From NCBI GenBank assembly GCA_019413925.1, contig DXMY01000040.1:1-12366 (forward strand): a stretch of 12,366 nt of DNA, given 5' to 3'. Shown here piece after piece: positions 5,942 through 12,366 of this stretch. How positions within the stretch are numbered: the first letter of the stretch is position 1; each line of letters begins with the position of its first letter. Position numbers and translations under genes: made by a program. Origin of the DNA: Collinsella sp. GTDB lineage: Bacteria; Actinomycetota; Coriobacteriia; Coriobacteriales; Coriobacteriaceae. The notes beneath the pieces were generated by a model, which worked only from the letters and a program-made list of their open reading frames with translations, was not told the origin of the DNA and did not search any database.

Positions 5942-6059
5942 CGGGATTTCCCGCAGCGCACCTGCCAAAAAGGGACAGGTTTGTTTTGGCAGGTTTAGAA
6001 GTTTTACCGACCAAAATAAACCTGTCCCTTTTTGGTCGGTTTTGACGAGGGGAAGCCAC
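5942..6059 (+). other. nikR-hypF intergenic region with three stem-loops
   Basis: A small hairpin (GCGGG 5941-5945, CCCGC 5950-5954) overlaps the nikR stop codon. Two large stem-loops follow (5960-5994 and 6006-6040), and the hypF ribosome site GAGGGGAAG (6047-6055) lies just beyond. No promoter hexamers are evident, so hypF may be read through from nikR and limited by these structures. This is inference. Confidence 0.55.
5960..6040. repeat. twin stem-loops with complementary loops
   Basis: Hairpin 1 has an 11-bp perfect stem (5960-5970 with 5984-5994) and a 13-nt loop. Hairpin 2 has an 11-bp perfect stem (6006-6016 with 6030-6040) and a 13-nt loop (6017-6029). The loops (AGGGACAGGTTTG and TAAACCTGTCCCT) are reverse complements except for one base. 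The stems differ from each other in the outer six bases yet each is perfectly paired. Hairpin 2 is followed by TTTTGAC. The layout is that of a REP-type inverted doublet; the GGGACAGG core looks like repeats spread through such genomes. Confidence 0.75.
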
Positions 6060-8513
6060 ATGCGGCATGTGCATATTCATGTGACGGGCATTGTGCAGGG
6101 CGTTGGCATGCGGCCATTTGTGTATCGCGAGGCTATGGCGCATGGCATCTGCGGCTGGGTGCTCAACGCGGGCGATGGCGTACACATCGAGGCGCATGCT
6201 TTGAGCGAGGCGCTCGACGAATTTGTCACCGCGCTGTCGGAGCACGCGCCGGCCGCAGCCCGCGTTGAGCATGTCGCTGTTGCAGACCTGGAGCCCGACG
6301 CTTGGGATGCCGACGATGAGCAGGTCTTTCGTATTGTAGCGTCACAGGATCAGACCGTGCACACGACGCTCATCTCCCCCGATATCGCCACCTGTGACGA
6401 CTGCCTGCGCGAACTGTTCGACCCCGCCGACCGTCGCTATCACTACCCCTTTATCAACTGCACCAACTGCGGGCCGCGCTTTACCATCATCCGGTCGCTG
6501 CCTTATGACCGAGCGGCCACGTCGATGGATTGCTTTCCTATGTGCCCCGAGTGCGCTGCAGAGTATGGCGACCCGCTTGACCGGCGCTTTCATGCGCAGC
6601 CCGATGCCTGCTTTGACTGCGGGCCACATATTACCTGGCGCGAGGCGGCGGGCGACATGGAGCTCGAGGGCTCGGGGGCGATGCCGGCCGTCGGCAGCAC
6701 GCGCGAAACCAGCGATGCCATTATTGACCGCTGTGTCGAGCTGCTGGCCAGCGGCGGTATTGTCGCCATCAAGGGGCTGGGCGGATTCCATCTGGCCTGC
6801 AACGCCGCCAATGAGCAGGCGGTGGTCGAGCTGCGCCGTCGCAAGCGCCGCAGCAACAAGCCGCTTGCCGTTATGGTGCGCAGCCTTGCCGATACTGAAC
6901 GCCTGTGCCATGTCGATGATGCCGAGCGCGACTTGCTGGCCGGCAGCATCCGCCCCATTGTGCTGCTGCGCCGCCGTGTTGTTGGCGAGGGAGATTCCCC
7001 CGACGGCCTTACACTCGCGCCATCCGTCGCGCACGATCTACCCGATCTCGGCGTCATGCTCCCCTATACACCGCTTCAGCATCTGCTGCTTGCAGCTGCC
7101 TCGTCGCATGGCATGCACGCGCTGGTCATGACCAGCGGAAACCTGAGCGAGGAACCTATCGAGACCGACGATGCCCTTGCATGGGAACATCTTGTTGCCG
7201 CCGGCATCGCCGACGCGCTACTTGGCAACGACCGTGCGATTCTCTCACGCTACGACGACTCCGTGGTACGTGTGGTCGACGGCACCGTCATGCCTGTGCG
7301 TCGCGCACGCGGATATGCGCCGCAACCGTTGTCGCTGCCGGCGCTCGACGGCACTGCACCCTGCGTGCTCGCCTGCGGGCCGCAGCAAAAAGCCACGATC
7401 GCGCTCACGCGCGAGGACGCCGACGGCCATGTGGCCTGTTTTGTGTCGCAGCATATCGGCGATGTCGAAAACGGCGCGACCTTCGATGCCTGGAGCGCCG
7501 CCCGCGCACGTCTAGAAAACCTCTTTGACCTGACGCCTGCCGCCCTGGCATGCGACATGCATCCCAACTATCTATCGAGCCAGTGGGCGCGTGAGCGGGC
7601 ACGGGAGCACAGTCTGCCGCTAATCGAAATCCAGCATCATCATGCGCACATCGCGAGCGTAATGGCAGAGGCGATTGTCGCTGGCCGGATTGCGCCTGAT
7701 GCACGCGTCCTCGGTATTGCCTTCGATGGTACGGGTGCCGGCACCGACGGCACCATATGGGGCGGTGAGTTTCTTATCGCCGGCCTTGCCGATTTTGAAC
7801 GCGCCGCGCACCTGCGCACCTGGGCGCTGCCAGGCGGAGCCACATCCGTGCGCGATGCCCGGCGCAATGCCTTTGCCCTGCTGAGCGAGCTCGGCCTGCT
7901 CGAGCATCCGGGTGCCGCGGGGCTATTGGGCACCCTCGACGAGCAAACACGCAGCGTGACAGCCACCATGATCGAGCGCGGCATCAACAGCCCGCGTACC
8001 AGCAGCATGGGGCGTCTCTTTGATGCCGCGGCAGCGATTCTGGGCATCTGCGACAAGGCAACCTACGAAGGCGAACCCGCCATAGAACTCGAAGCCGCCG
8101 CCTGGCGCGCGCTCGACGGTAAGACCGTTCGTCTCGACGGCAATCATACGGGCGTATTCACGTCTGCCGACGACTCCCCCATCTTGGACCCCCAACCGCT
8201 CATCGAAGCTCTTCTGAATGGAATCGAGGCAGGCGCGCCGGCCGACAGGCTCGCGCTCGACTTCCATATCGCCATCGTGCGCTCTTCGGCACGAATCGCA
8301 CGCGAAATCTGCGCGCGCGAAGGCCTCGATACCGTCGCGCTCTCGGGCGGTGTGTTCATGAACCGGCTTTTGCTTCAGCTCCTTACCCACGAACTCAAAG
8401 ACGCCGGTCTTGCCGTCTTGGTCCCCCACGCTGTACCCGCCAACGACGGCTGCATCGCCTACGGTCAGGCCGCCATCGCTCGCGCTCGCCTCGCGCAGAC
8501 GGCGTTGCGATAG
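6060..8513 (+). CDS. hypF: carbamoyltransferase HypF
   Basis: HypF makes carbamoyl-AMP from carbamoyl phosphate and ATP and transfers the carbamoyl group to the C-terminal Cys of HypE, the source of the CN ligands of NiFe hydrogenases. The 817-aa protein shows all domains in order: acylphosphatase (about 1-90, VQGVGMRPFV 12-21), two zinc fingers (C112/C115 with C134/C137; C162/C165 with C184/C187), a YrdC domain (from about 228, IKGLGGFHLACNAAN) and the Kae1-like domain (HHHAH 526-530, FDGTGAGTDGTIWGGEF, GGVFMN near 763-768). GAGGGGAAG precedes the ATG at 6060; an upstream in-frame TTG at 6042 has no such site. It is longer than the roughly 750-aa E. coli protein, partly through a low-complexity insert before YrdC (near 200-220). 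Confidence 0.97.
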   Translation: MRHVHIHVTGIVQGVGMRPFVYREAMAHGICGWVLNAGDGVHIEAHALSEALDEFVTALSEHAPAAARVEHVAVADLEPDAWDADDEQVFRIVASQDQTVHTTLISPDIATCDDCLRELFDPADRRYHYPFINCTNCGPRFTIIRSLPYDRAATSMDCFPMCPECAAEYGDPLDRRFHAQPDACFDCGPHITWREAAGDMELEGSGAMPAVGSTRETSDAIIDRCVELLASGGIVAIKGLGGFHLACNAANEQAVVELRRRKRRSNKPLAVMVRSLADTERLCHVDDAERDLLAGSIRPIVLLRRRVVGEGDSPDGLTLAPSVAHDLPDLGVMLPYTPLQHLLLAAASSHGMHALVMTSGNLSEEPIETDDALAWEHLVAAGIADALLGNDRAILSRYDDSVVRVVDGTVMPVRRARGYAPQPLSLPALDGTAPCVLACGPQQKATIALTREDADGHVACFVSQHIGDVENGATFDAWSAARARLENLFDLTPAALACDMHPNYLSSQWARERAREHSLPLIEIQHHHAHIASVMAEAIVAGRIAPDARVLGIAFDGTGAGTDGTIWGGEFLIAGLADFERAAHLRTWALPGGATSVRDARRNAFALLSELGLLEHPGAAGLLGTLDEQTRSVTATMIERGINSPRTSSMGRLFDAAAAILGICDKATYEGEPAIELEAAAWRALDGKTVRLDGNHTGVFTSADDSPILDPQPLIEALLNGIEAGAPADRLALDFHIAIVRSSARIAREICAREGLDTVALSGGVFMNRLLLQLLTHELKDAGLAVLVPHAVPANDGCIAYGQAAIARARLAQTALR

Positions 8514-8559
8514 GCTGTTTTGCCAGCCTGCGCGCCGCCGTCTCACAGGTGTAACGCGT

Positions 8560-8588
8560 TTGCTCGTGACTCCCGCGAGCGCTACCAT
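8560..8588 (+). promoter_or_regulatory. weak candidate promoter for hypCDE
   Basis: TTGCTC (8560-8565) and TACCAT (8583-8588) are 17 bp apart in the 131-bp hypF-hypC gap and match consensus at 3 and 4 of 6 positions. A short inverted repeat (GCTCG, CGAGC) lies between them. The gap is long enough for a promoter, but this assignment is weak. Confidence 0.25.
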
Positions 8589-8644
8589 CAACTGATGGGT
8601 AATTAGGCGCCTATCCAGCGCAAAACGTATAAAAGGGGAACATT

Positions 8645-8905
8645 ATGTGCCTTGCCGTTCCCGGTAAAGTGGTCAAACGCGACGACGACCTTAAGGCGAC
8701 CGTCGACATGATGGGCATCGAGCGCCCCGTTTCGCTGCGCCTCGTGCCGACGGCACAGGTAGGCGACTATATTCTCGTGCACGCCGGCTTTGGCATTCAG
8801 ATCGTCGACGAGCAGGAAGCCCAAGAGACACTCGAGCTCGTCAATACCATGACCGAGCTGGCCAAAGAGGACCAACTCGCCACCAACCCAGCCGAGGCAT
8901 ACTAG
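8645..8905 (+). CDS. hypC: hydrogenase maturation chaperone HypC
   Basis: HypC carries the Fe(CN)2CO precursor with HypD and delivers it to the hydrogenase large subunit. The 86-aa length is normal. The protein begins MCLAVPGKV, with the essential Cys at position 2 that becomes N-terminal after Met removal, and continues as a small beta-barrel (LRLVPTAQVGDYILVHAGFGIQIVD) with an acidic helical tail. AAAAGGGGAA stands just before the ATG. Its TAG stop shares one base with the GTG start of hypD, so the two partners are translationally coupled, which fits their 1:1 complex. Confidence 0.96.
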   Translation: MCLAVPGKVVKRDDDLKATVDMMGIERPVSLRLVPTAQVGDYILVHAGFGIQIVDEQEAQETLELVNTMTELAKEDQLATNPAEAY

Positions 8906-10017
8906 TGGCGGCGGCGCAGCCGGTTCGCTCCGGTATCGACTTTTCGGCATTTCGCGACCCCAAGCTGGCCCGCGAGCTCATCGATCGTATTCATGAGCTT
9001 GTCGGCAACCGCAGCATCAACCTTATGGAAGTCTGCGGTACGCATACCGTGAGCATTGGCCGCTATGGCTTTCGCTCCATTATGCCGACGGGGCTCAAAC
9101 TGCTAAGCGGCCCGGGGTGCCCCGTTTGCGTCACCGCCAACCGCGACATCGATCACGCAATCGCGCTTTCCAACATGGACGGCGCCATCATCACCACCTT
9201 TGGCGACATGATGCGCGTGCCCGGATCGTCCACCTCGCTTGCCGCGCAAAAGGCGGCGGGGCGCGACATCCGCATCGTCTATTCTCCGCTCGACGCACTC
9301 GACATTGCTGAGCAAAATCCCGAACGCCCGGTTATCTTTATGGGCGTCGGCTTTGAGACCACAACGCCCACCATTGCCGCTGCTGTTCTGGAGGCCGACG
9401 CGCGCGGACTCCAGAACTTCTCGGTCTACTGCGCCCATAAGACCACGCCGCCGGCTCTGCGTGCGATCTCCAACGACCCCGAGACCGCCATCGACGGCTT
9501 TATCCTGCCGGGTCACGTCGCTACCATCACAGGCCTGGCACCCTTTGGGTTTTTGGTCGACGAGTTCGAGACCCCCGGCGTGGTCACGGGATTTGAACCG
9601 GTCGATATCTTGCAGGGCATCTGTATGCTGGTCCAGATGGTTGTCGAGCACAGGCCCGCAATCGACAACGCCTACCGCCGTGGCGTCAACGCTGACGGCA
9701 ACCCCGTGGCGCGCCAGCTGGTCGAGCAGGTGTTTGAGCCGTGCGACACCACGTGGCGCGGGCTGGGACCGATTGTGAATTCGGGTCTTTCCATCCGACC
9801 CGAATTCGCGCGCTTTGATGCCGGCGCCCGCTTTGACGTGCCCATTGAACCGACGGTCGAGCCACGCGGCTGCCGCTGCGGCGACGTGCTGCGCGGAGCC
9901 ATCACGCCGAGCGACTGTCCTCTGTTTGGCCGCGCTTGCACGCCCGAACATCCCGTCGGCCCGTGCATGGTGAGCTCCGAAGGTAGCTGCGCGGCGTACT
10001 TTAGATACCGCGACTAG
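8905..10017 (+). CDS. hypD: hydrogenase maturation FeS protein HypD
   Basis: HypD is the [4Fe-4S] scaffold on which, with HypC, the iron gains two CN ligands and CO. The 370-aa protein has the conserved signatures MEVCGTHT (C44) and GPGCPVCV (C72 and C75), GVGFETTTP, and a Cys-rich C-terminal domain with RGCRCGDVLRG, CPLFGRAC and GPCMVSSEGSCAAYFRY that binds the cluster. All expected Cys motifs are present. The GTG start at 8905 overlaps the hypC stop, with GAGG 8 nt upstream; no later in-frame ATG would keep the N-terminus. The C-terminus is complete. Expression is expected to follow hypC. Confidence 0.96.
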   Translation: MAAAQPVRSGIDFSAFRDPKLARELIDRIHELVGNRSINLMEVCGTHTVSIGRYGFRSIMPTGLKLLSGPGCPVCVTANRDIDHAIALSNMDGAIITTFGDMMRVPGSSTSLAAQKAAGRDIRIVYSPLDALDIAEQNPERPVIFMGVGFETTTPTIAAAVLEADARGLQNFSVYCAHKTTPPALRAISNDPETAIDGFILPGHVATITGLAPFGFLVDEFETPGVVTGFEPVDILQGICMLVQMVVEHRPAIDNAYRRGVNADGNPVARQLVEQVFEPCDTTWRGLGPIVNSGLSIRPEFARFDAGARFDVPIEPTVEPRGCRCGDVLRGAITPSDCPLFGRACTPEHPVGPCMVSSEGSCAAYFRYRD

Positions 10018-10065
10018 CCCGGACGCCCCCGCGTACCGGCACCACCCACGATTGGAGTTTTCGAT

Positions 10066-11100
10066 ATGTCCCATAGCGTTACCGATAGCACCGTCCTGCT
10101 GGGCCACGGCTCCGGCGGCCAGATGATGAAGCGCATTATCGATGAGGTCTTTCTGGATGCCTTTGGGTCGCCCGAGCTGCTTGCAGGCAACGATGCCGGT
10201 GTCGCCGCACTGCCCGCAAGCGGGCGAATCGCCATGTCGACCGACAGCTTTGTGGTAACGCCGCAGTTCTTCCCCGGCGGCAATATCGGCCGCCTCGCCG
10301 TATGCGGAACCGTCAACGACGTCGCGACCTCGGGCGCCAACGTGCGCTACCTCTCATGCGGCTTTATCCTCGAAGAGGGCTATCCCATGGATAAGCTGCG
10401 CCAGATTGTGCAAACCATGGCCGAAACAGCGCGCGAGGCGGGCGTGTCCATAATCACCGGCGACACCAAGGTGGTCGAGCGTGGAGGTGCCGACGGCGTC
10501 TACATCAATACCGCCGGCGTGGGCGAAGTGCCCGCGGGCGTAGCGCTCAGCGGTGCAAACTGTCGGCCCGGCGATGTCATCCTGGTGTCGGGTACGCTAG
10601 GCGACCACGGCATCGCCATCATGAGCCAGCGCGAGGGCTTGGCGTTTTCGAGCAACATCGAAAGCGACGCCGCACCGCTCAATCATCTGATTGCCGACGT
10701 GCTCGCCGCAGCGCCCGACACGCGTTGCTTTCGCGACCCCACGCGCGGTGGCCTGGCGTCCACACTCAACGAGTTTGCCCAGGCCAGCGGTGTTGCCATC
10801 GAGGTCAACGAGGATGCCGTGCCTGTGCGTCCCGACGTACAGGCCGCCTGTGAGATGCTCGGCTACGATGTGCTGCAGGCGGCAAACGAGGGCAAGATGG
10901 TTGCCGTCGTGCCGGCCGAGCAAGCCGATGCCGCGCTGAGCGCCATGCGCGCCGCCCGCTACGGCGAGAATGCCGCCATCATCGGTCGCGTGCTGCCACT
11001 TGCCGAGGGCGCCCATCCCGCCGTGCGCGTGCGCACCGGCTGGGGCTCGACCCGCATTCTCGACATGCTCGTGGGAGAACAGCTGCCGAGAATTTGCTAG
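10066..11100 (+). CDS. hypE: hydrogenase maturation protein HypE (carbamoyl dehydratase)
   Basis: HypE accepts the carbamoyl group from HypF on its C-terminal Cys and dehydrates it with ATP to a thiocyanate, then passes CN to the HypC-HypD complex. The 344-aa protein belongs to the AIRS/PurM-like ATPases: LLGHGSGG near 11-18, STDSFVVTPQFFPGGNIGRLAVCGTVND about 58-85, IITGDTKVV, and the second-domain motif FRDPTRGGLAST. The chain ends PRIC, with the acceptor Cys as the last residue (344). GGAG lies 8-9 nt before the ATG. It follows hypD by 48 nt in the same direction, in the usual hypC-D-E order. Confidence 0.97.
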   Translation: MSHSVTDSTVLLGHGSGGQMMKRIIDEVFLDAFGSPELLAGNDAGVAALPASGRIAMSTDSFVVTPQFFPGGNIGRLAVCGTVNDVATSGANVRYLSCGFILEEGYPMDKLRQIVQTMAETAREAGVSIITGDTKVVERGGADGVYINTAGVGEVPAGVALSGANCRPGDVILVSGTLGDHGIAIMSQREGLAFSSNIESDAAPLNHLIADVLAAAPDTRCFRDPTRGGLASTLNEFAQASGVAIEVNEDAVPVRPDVQAACEMLGYDVLQAANEGKMVAVVPAEQADAALSAMRAARYGENAAIIGRVLPLAEGAHPAVRVRTGWGSTRILDMLVGEQLPRIC

Positions 11101-11183
11101 GGCGGAACCGCACGGTCGGCGCAATGTGACCTGATATCCCTGAAGATGTTCAGATTCCAAGCACGCCCAACGCGGAAGCCCAG

Positions 11184-11189
11184 TATTAT
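11184..11189 (+). promoter_or_regulatory. possible -10 element upstream of gph
   Basis: TATTAT lies 35 bp before the ATG at 11224 in the 123-bp gap after hypE. A fitting -35 is not apparent. If real, gph is transcribed independently of the hyp genes. Confidence 0.28.
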
Positions 11190-11223
11190 GAGGTGCGTTT
11201 TAAACCCAATGACGGGAGCTTTC

Positions 11224-11892
11224 ATGGCAGCAGCTTTTTCCCATGTGATCTTTGACCTTGACGGCACCATCCTCAACACGCTCGAGGACCTGGCGGCCGC
11301 CGGCAACCACACCTGCGAGATGCACGGCTGGCCCACGTTTGCCGTGGACGAGTACCGCTACAAGGTGGGAAACGGCATGCTTAAGCTGGTCGAGCGCTTT
11401 ATGCCCGCCGAGTACGCGGGCGACGGCCGTATGTTTGAGCAGACGCTTGCCGAGTTTAGGACCTATTACGGCGAGCACAAGGAGGACCACACCTCGCCCT
11501 ACGCCGGCACGATTGAGATGCTCGACCGTCTGCGCACAGCGGGCGTTCAGCTTGCCGTGCTCACCAACAAGGATCATATTTCGGCAGCCCCGCTTATCGA
11601 GAAATACTTTGGCCCCGATCGATTTGCGCTGGTACAGGGCCGTGTGGGCGCATTTCCGCCCAAGCCCGAGGCACCCGTCACGTTGCATGTGATGAAAGAG
11701 CTGGGCGCCGATCCGGCAACCACGCTCTATGTGGGCGATTCGAATGTCGATGTTCTGACCGGCCACAACGCCGGCCTTAAGAGCGCGGGCGTCAGCTGGG
11801 GCTTCCGCGGCCGCGCAGAGCTGGAAGCCGCCGGCGCCGACTACGTTGTTGATACGCAGGACGAACTCGCCGAGCTAATCTTGGGCGAGTAG
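11224..11892 (+). CDS. gph: HAD-superfamily phosphatase, phosphoglycolate phosphatase-like
   Basis: This 222-aa soluble HAD hydrolase has every catalytic motif: I, FDLDGTILN with nucleophile D11 and acid D13; II, LTNKD with T114; III, K147 in FPPKPEAP; and IV, GDSNVD with D172 and D176. The cap domain lies between motifs I and II (about 18-90), typical of subfamily I phosphatases such as Gph and PGMB. Substrate cannot be read from sequence; 2-phosphoglycolate or another small phosphate ester is likely, so the symbol is provisional. The start at 11224 follows GGGAG; an in-frame ATG at 11146 would add 26 residues absent from the family and run over the likely promoter. A strong hairpin begins 42 nt after the stop. 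Confidence 0.88.
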   Translation: MAAAFSHVIFDLDGTILNTLEDLAAAGNHTCEMHGWPTFAVDEYRYKVGNGMLKLVERFMPAEYAGDGRMFEQTLAEFRTYYGEHKEDHTSPYAGTIEMLDRLRTAGVQLAVLTNKDHISAAPLIEKYFGPDRFALVQGRVGAFPPKPEAPVTLHVMKELGADPATTLYVGDSNVDVLTGHNAGLKSAGVSWGFRGRAELEAAGADYVVDTQDELAELILGE

Positions 11893-11933
11893 CGAGCGAC
11901 ACCGCTTAACGCAGCTGCGACAATTCTTCCACG

Positions 11934-11981
11934 CGGAAAGTGCATCCCGTTTTGGAGCTCCGAAATGGGATGCGCTTTCCG
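11934..11981 (+). terminator. 48-nt hairpin downstream of gph
   Basis: Positions 11934-11957 pair with 11958-11981 at all 24 positions, counting three G-U pairs that exist only in plus-strand RNA. TTT follows at 11982-11984. Its position just after gph and its strand polarity suggest it ends or protects the gph transcript, although the T-tract is short. It is also the first unit of the repeat array. Confidence 0.5.
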
Positions 11982-12104
11982 TTTGAGGCGCGTCGGGGAA
12001 ACCGCATCCCGTTTCAGAGCAATACTCCGGGTCGCGGTTTCCGCAACCCACCCCATCCGGAAACCGCGACCCGGAATTCGGGCAAAAACCGGGTCGCATT
12101 TTCC
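11935..12104. repeat. 62-bp-period array of three 46-bp palindromes
   Basis: Units span 11935-11980, 11997-12042 and 12059-12104, each separated by 16 bp. Every unit contains a forward and an inverted copy of one motif, roughly GGAAAnnGCRWCCCG, giving six alternating copies. Units 1 and 2 share a longer 24-bp left arm (20 of 24 identical, ending GAGC). The perfect pairing of 12026-12043 with 12058-12075 (18 bp) joins the inner arms of units 2 and 3. I take it as a REP-like intergenic repeat cluster. Confidence 0.8.
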
Positions 12105-12131
12105 CGAGCATTTGATGCGGCGTTGATACAA

Positions 12132-12171
12132 GGAGTGTCCCCAACTGCCGGCAGAAAAGGAACGTCCCCAA
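12132..12171. repeat. GTCCCCAA direct repeats around a 10-bp palindrome
   Basis: GGAGTGTCCCCAA (12132-12144) and GGAACGTCCCCAA (12159-12171) are direct copies with two differences, 27 bp apart. The palindrome CTGCCGGCAG (12145-12154) lies between them. This composite looks like a dispersed coriobacterial repeat; that is from recognition, not a search. Confidence 0.5.
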
Positions 12172-12250
12172 GCACCGCCTTCCCAATGACTACTCCAGCG
12201 ATGGTAACGTCACGGGTAGAGGACGGACAGACACTATGACCCAATCCAGG

Positions 12251-12363
12251 GGCACGGAAACGACAGGAGCCCCCGCTCGTGACCGCGGGTCGGGGCTGCG
12301 ACAATGTTGTTGAAGTGCCAGAGGCGCAGCCGCGCCGCAACGAGGTTGGGAGGCTCCCGTGCC
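12251..12363 (+). ncRNA. candidate structured RNA of unknown class
   Basis: Nested complementarity allows two stacked closing helices, GGCACG with CGTGCC (12251-12256, 12358-12363) and GGAGCC with GGCTCC (12266-12271, 12352-12357). Inside are three hairpins: CCCGC with GCGGG (12272-12276, 12285-12289), GGCTGCG with CGCAGCC (12294-12300, 12325-12331), and CAAC with GTTG (12338-12341, 12345-12348). I could not match it to tmRNA, RNase P, SRP RNA, T-box or the common riboswitches. GC-rich DNA yields chance pairing, so this is tentative; strand is also uncertain. Confidence 0.25.
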
Positions 12364-12366
12364 TAG

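Larger units (their letters stand above)
11893..12366. other. gene-free region with palindrome array and structured segment
   Basis: No credible gene is seen in these 474 bases; the open frames run through the palindromes. The stretch holds a three-unit palindrome array (11934-12106), a GTCCCCAA repeat pair around a small palindrome (12132-12171), a featureless stretch (about 12172-12250) and a segment with nested complementary arms (12251-12363). The window ends before any downstream gene begins. Confidence 0.65.

Noticed and set aside
5960..6040. a CRISPR array or single long IS terminal inverted repeat
   Set aside because: There are only two units in opposite orientation without spacers, and the stem sequences show two separate hairpins rather than the ends of one element.
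6042..6059. TTG at 6042 as the hypF start
   Set aside because: The ATG at 6060 has GAGGGGAAG at the right distance and yields the usual N-terminus of the acylphosphatase domain; the TTG start would place the ribosome site inside the coding region.
6342..7034. 230-aa open frame antisense to hypF
   Set aside because: It lies wholly inside the well-supported hypF gene, has no recognisable domain, and such long antisense frames are expected in GC-rich coding DNA. The same applies to the antisense frames at 7923-8591, 9103-10107 and 10597-11160.
12014..12340. 108-aa minus-strand frame at the window end
   Set aside because: It runs through the palindrome array and the GTCCCCAA repeats, with no ribosome site and no domain; its translation is repeat-derived.
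12251..12363. cobalamin riboswitch, tmRNA or group II intron end
   Set aside because: The B12-box-type conserved core, the tmRNA 5' end and the intron GUGYG start and domain V hairpin were all looked for and not seen on either strand.

Overview
The window is GC-rich chromosomal DNA. The gene set (nikR followed by hypF, hypC, hypD and hypE, thioredoxin, a Gph-type phosphatase), the heavy use of GTG starts, and the style of the intergenic palindromes and IS3 elements suggest a gut Actinobacterium of the class Coriobacteriia, most like Collinsella. That assignment rests on recognition of the proteins and was not tested by a search.

Left third (1-3924) is a scarred accessory region. A gene-free stretch (1-403) holds several palindromes and a pair of 33-bp inverted repeats. 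It is followed by a frameshifted, truncated IS3 remnant on the plus strand (404-800). A second, apparently intact IS3-family element (801-2105, minus-strand orfA and orfB) abuts that remnant. Its other end cuts a multi-pass membrane protein gene (2103-3221, minus), and the outermost TGA of the IS serves as that gene's stop codon. No target-site duplication is visible, so DNA has probably been lost beside the IS. Next to the membrane protein gene lies the C-terminal 175 residues of a GHKL sensor kinase that has lost its 5' part.

The centre (3943-4975) has a minus-strand gene for a degenerate uracil-DNA-glycosylase-like protein, transcribed divergently from a classical thioredoxin gene, which ends at a clear intrinsic terminator (5088-5118).

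The right half (5197-11100) is a nickel/hydrogenase-maturation locus, all on the plus strand. A small His-rich helical protein is nearly fused to nikR (1-nt gap), followed by hypF, hypC, hypD and hypE. HypF and HypE make the cyanide ligand from carbamoyl phosphate, HypC and HypD assemble the Fe(CN)2CO unit, and NikR is expected to sense nickel. The nickel-insertion genes hypA and hypB and the hydrogenase subunits are not in the window. Between nikR and hypF sits a double stem-loop whose two loops are complementary.

A HAD phosphatase of the Gph type (11224-11892) closes the coding part. The last 470 bases have no gene. They hold a strict 62-bp-period array of three 46-bp palindromes, a small GTCCCCAA repeat pair, and a segment (12251-12363) that can fold as a multi-branched RNA with two enclosing helices and three hairpins. 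These non-coding structures, with the small His-rich protein beside nikR, are the least explained parts of the window.
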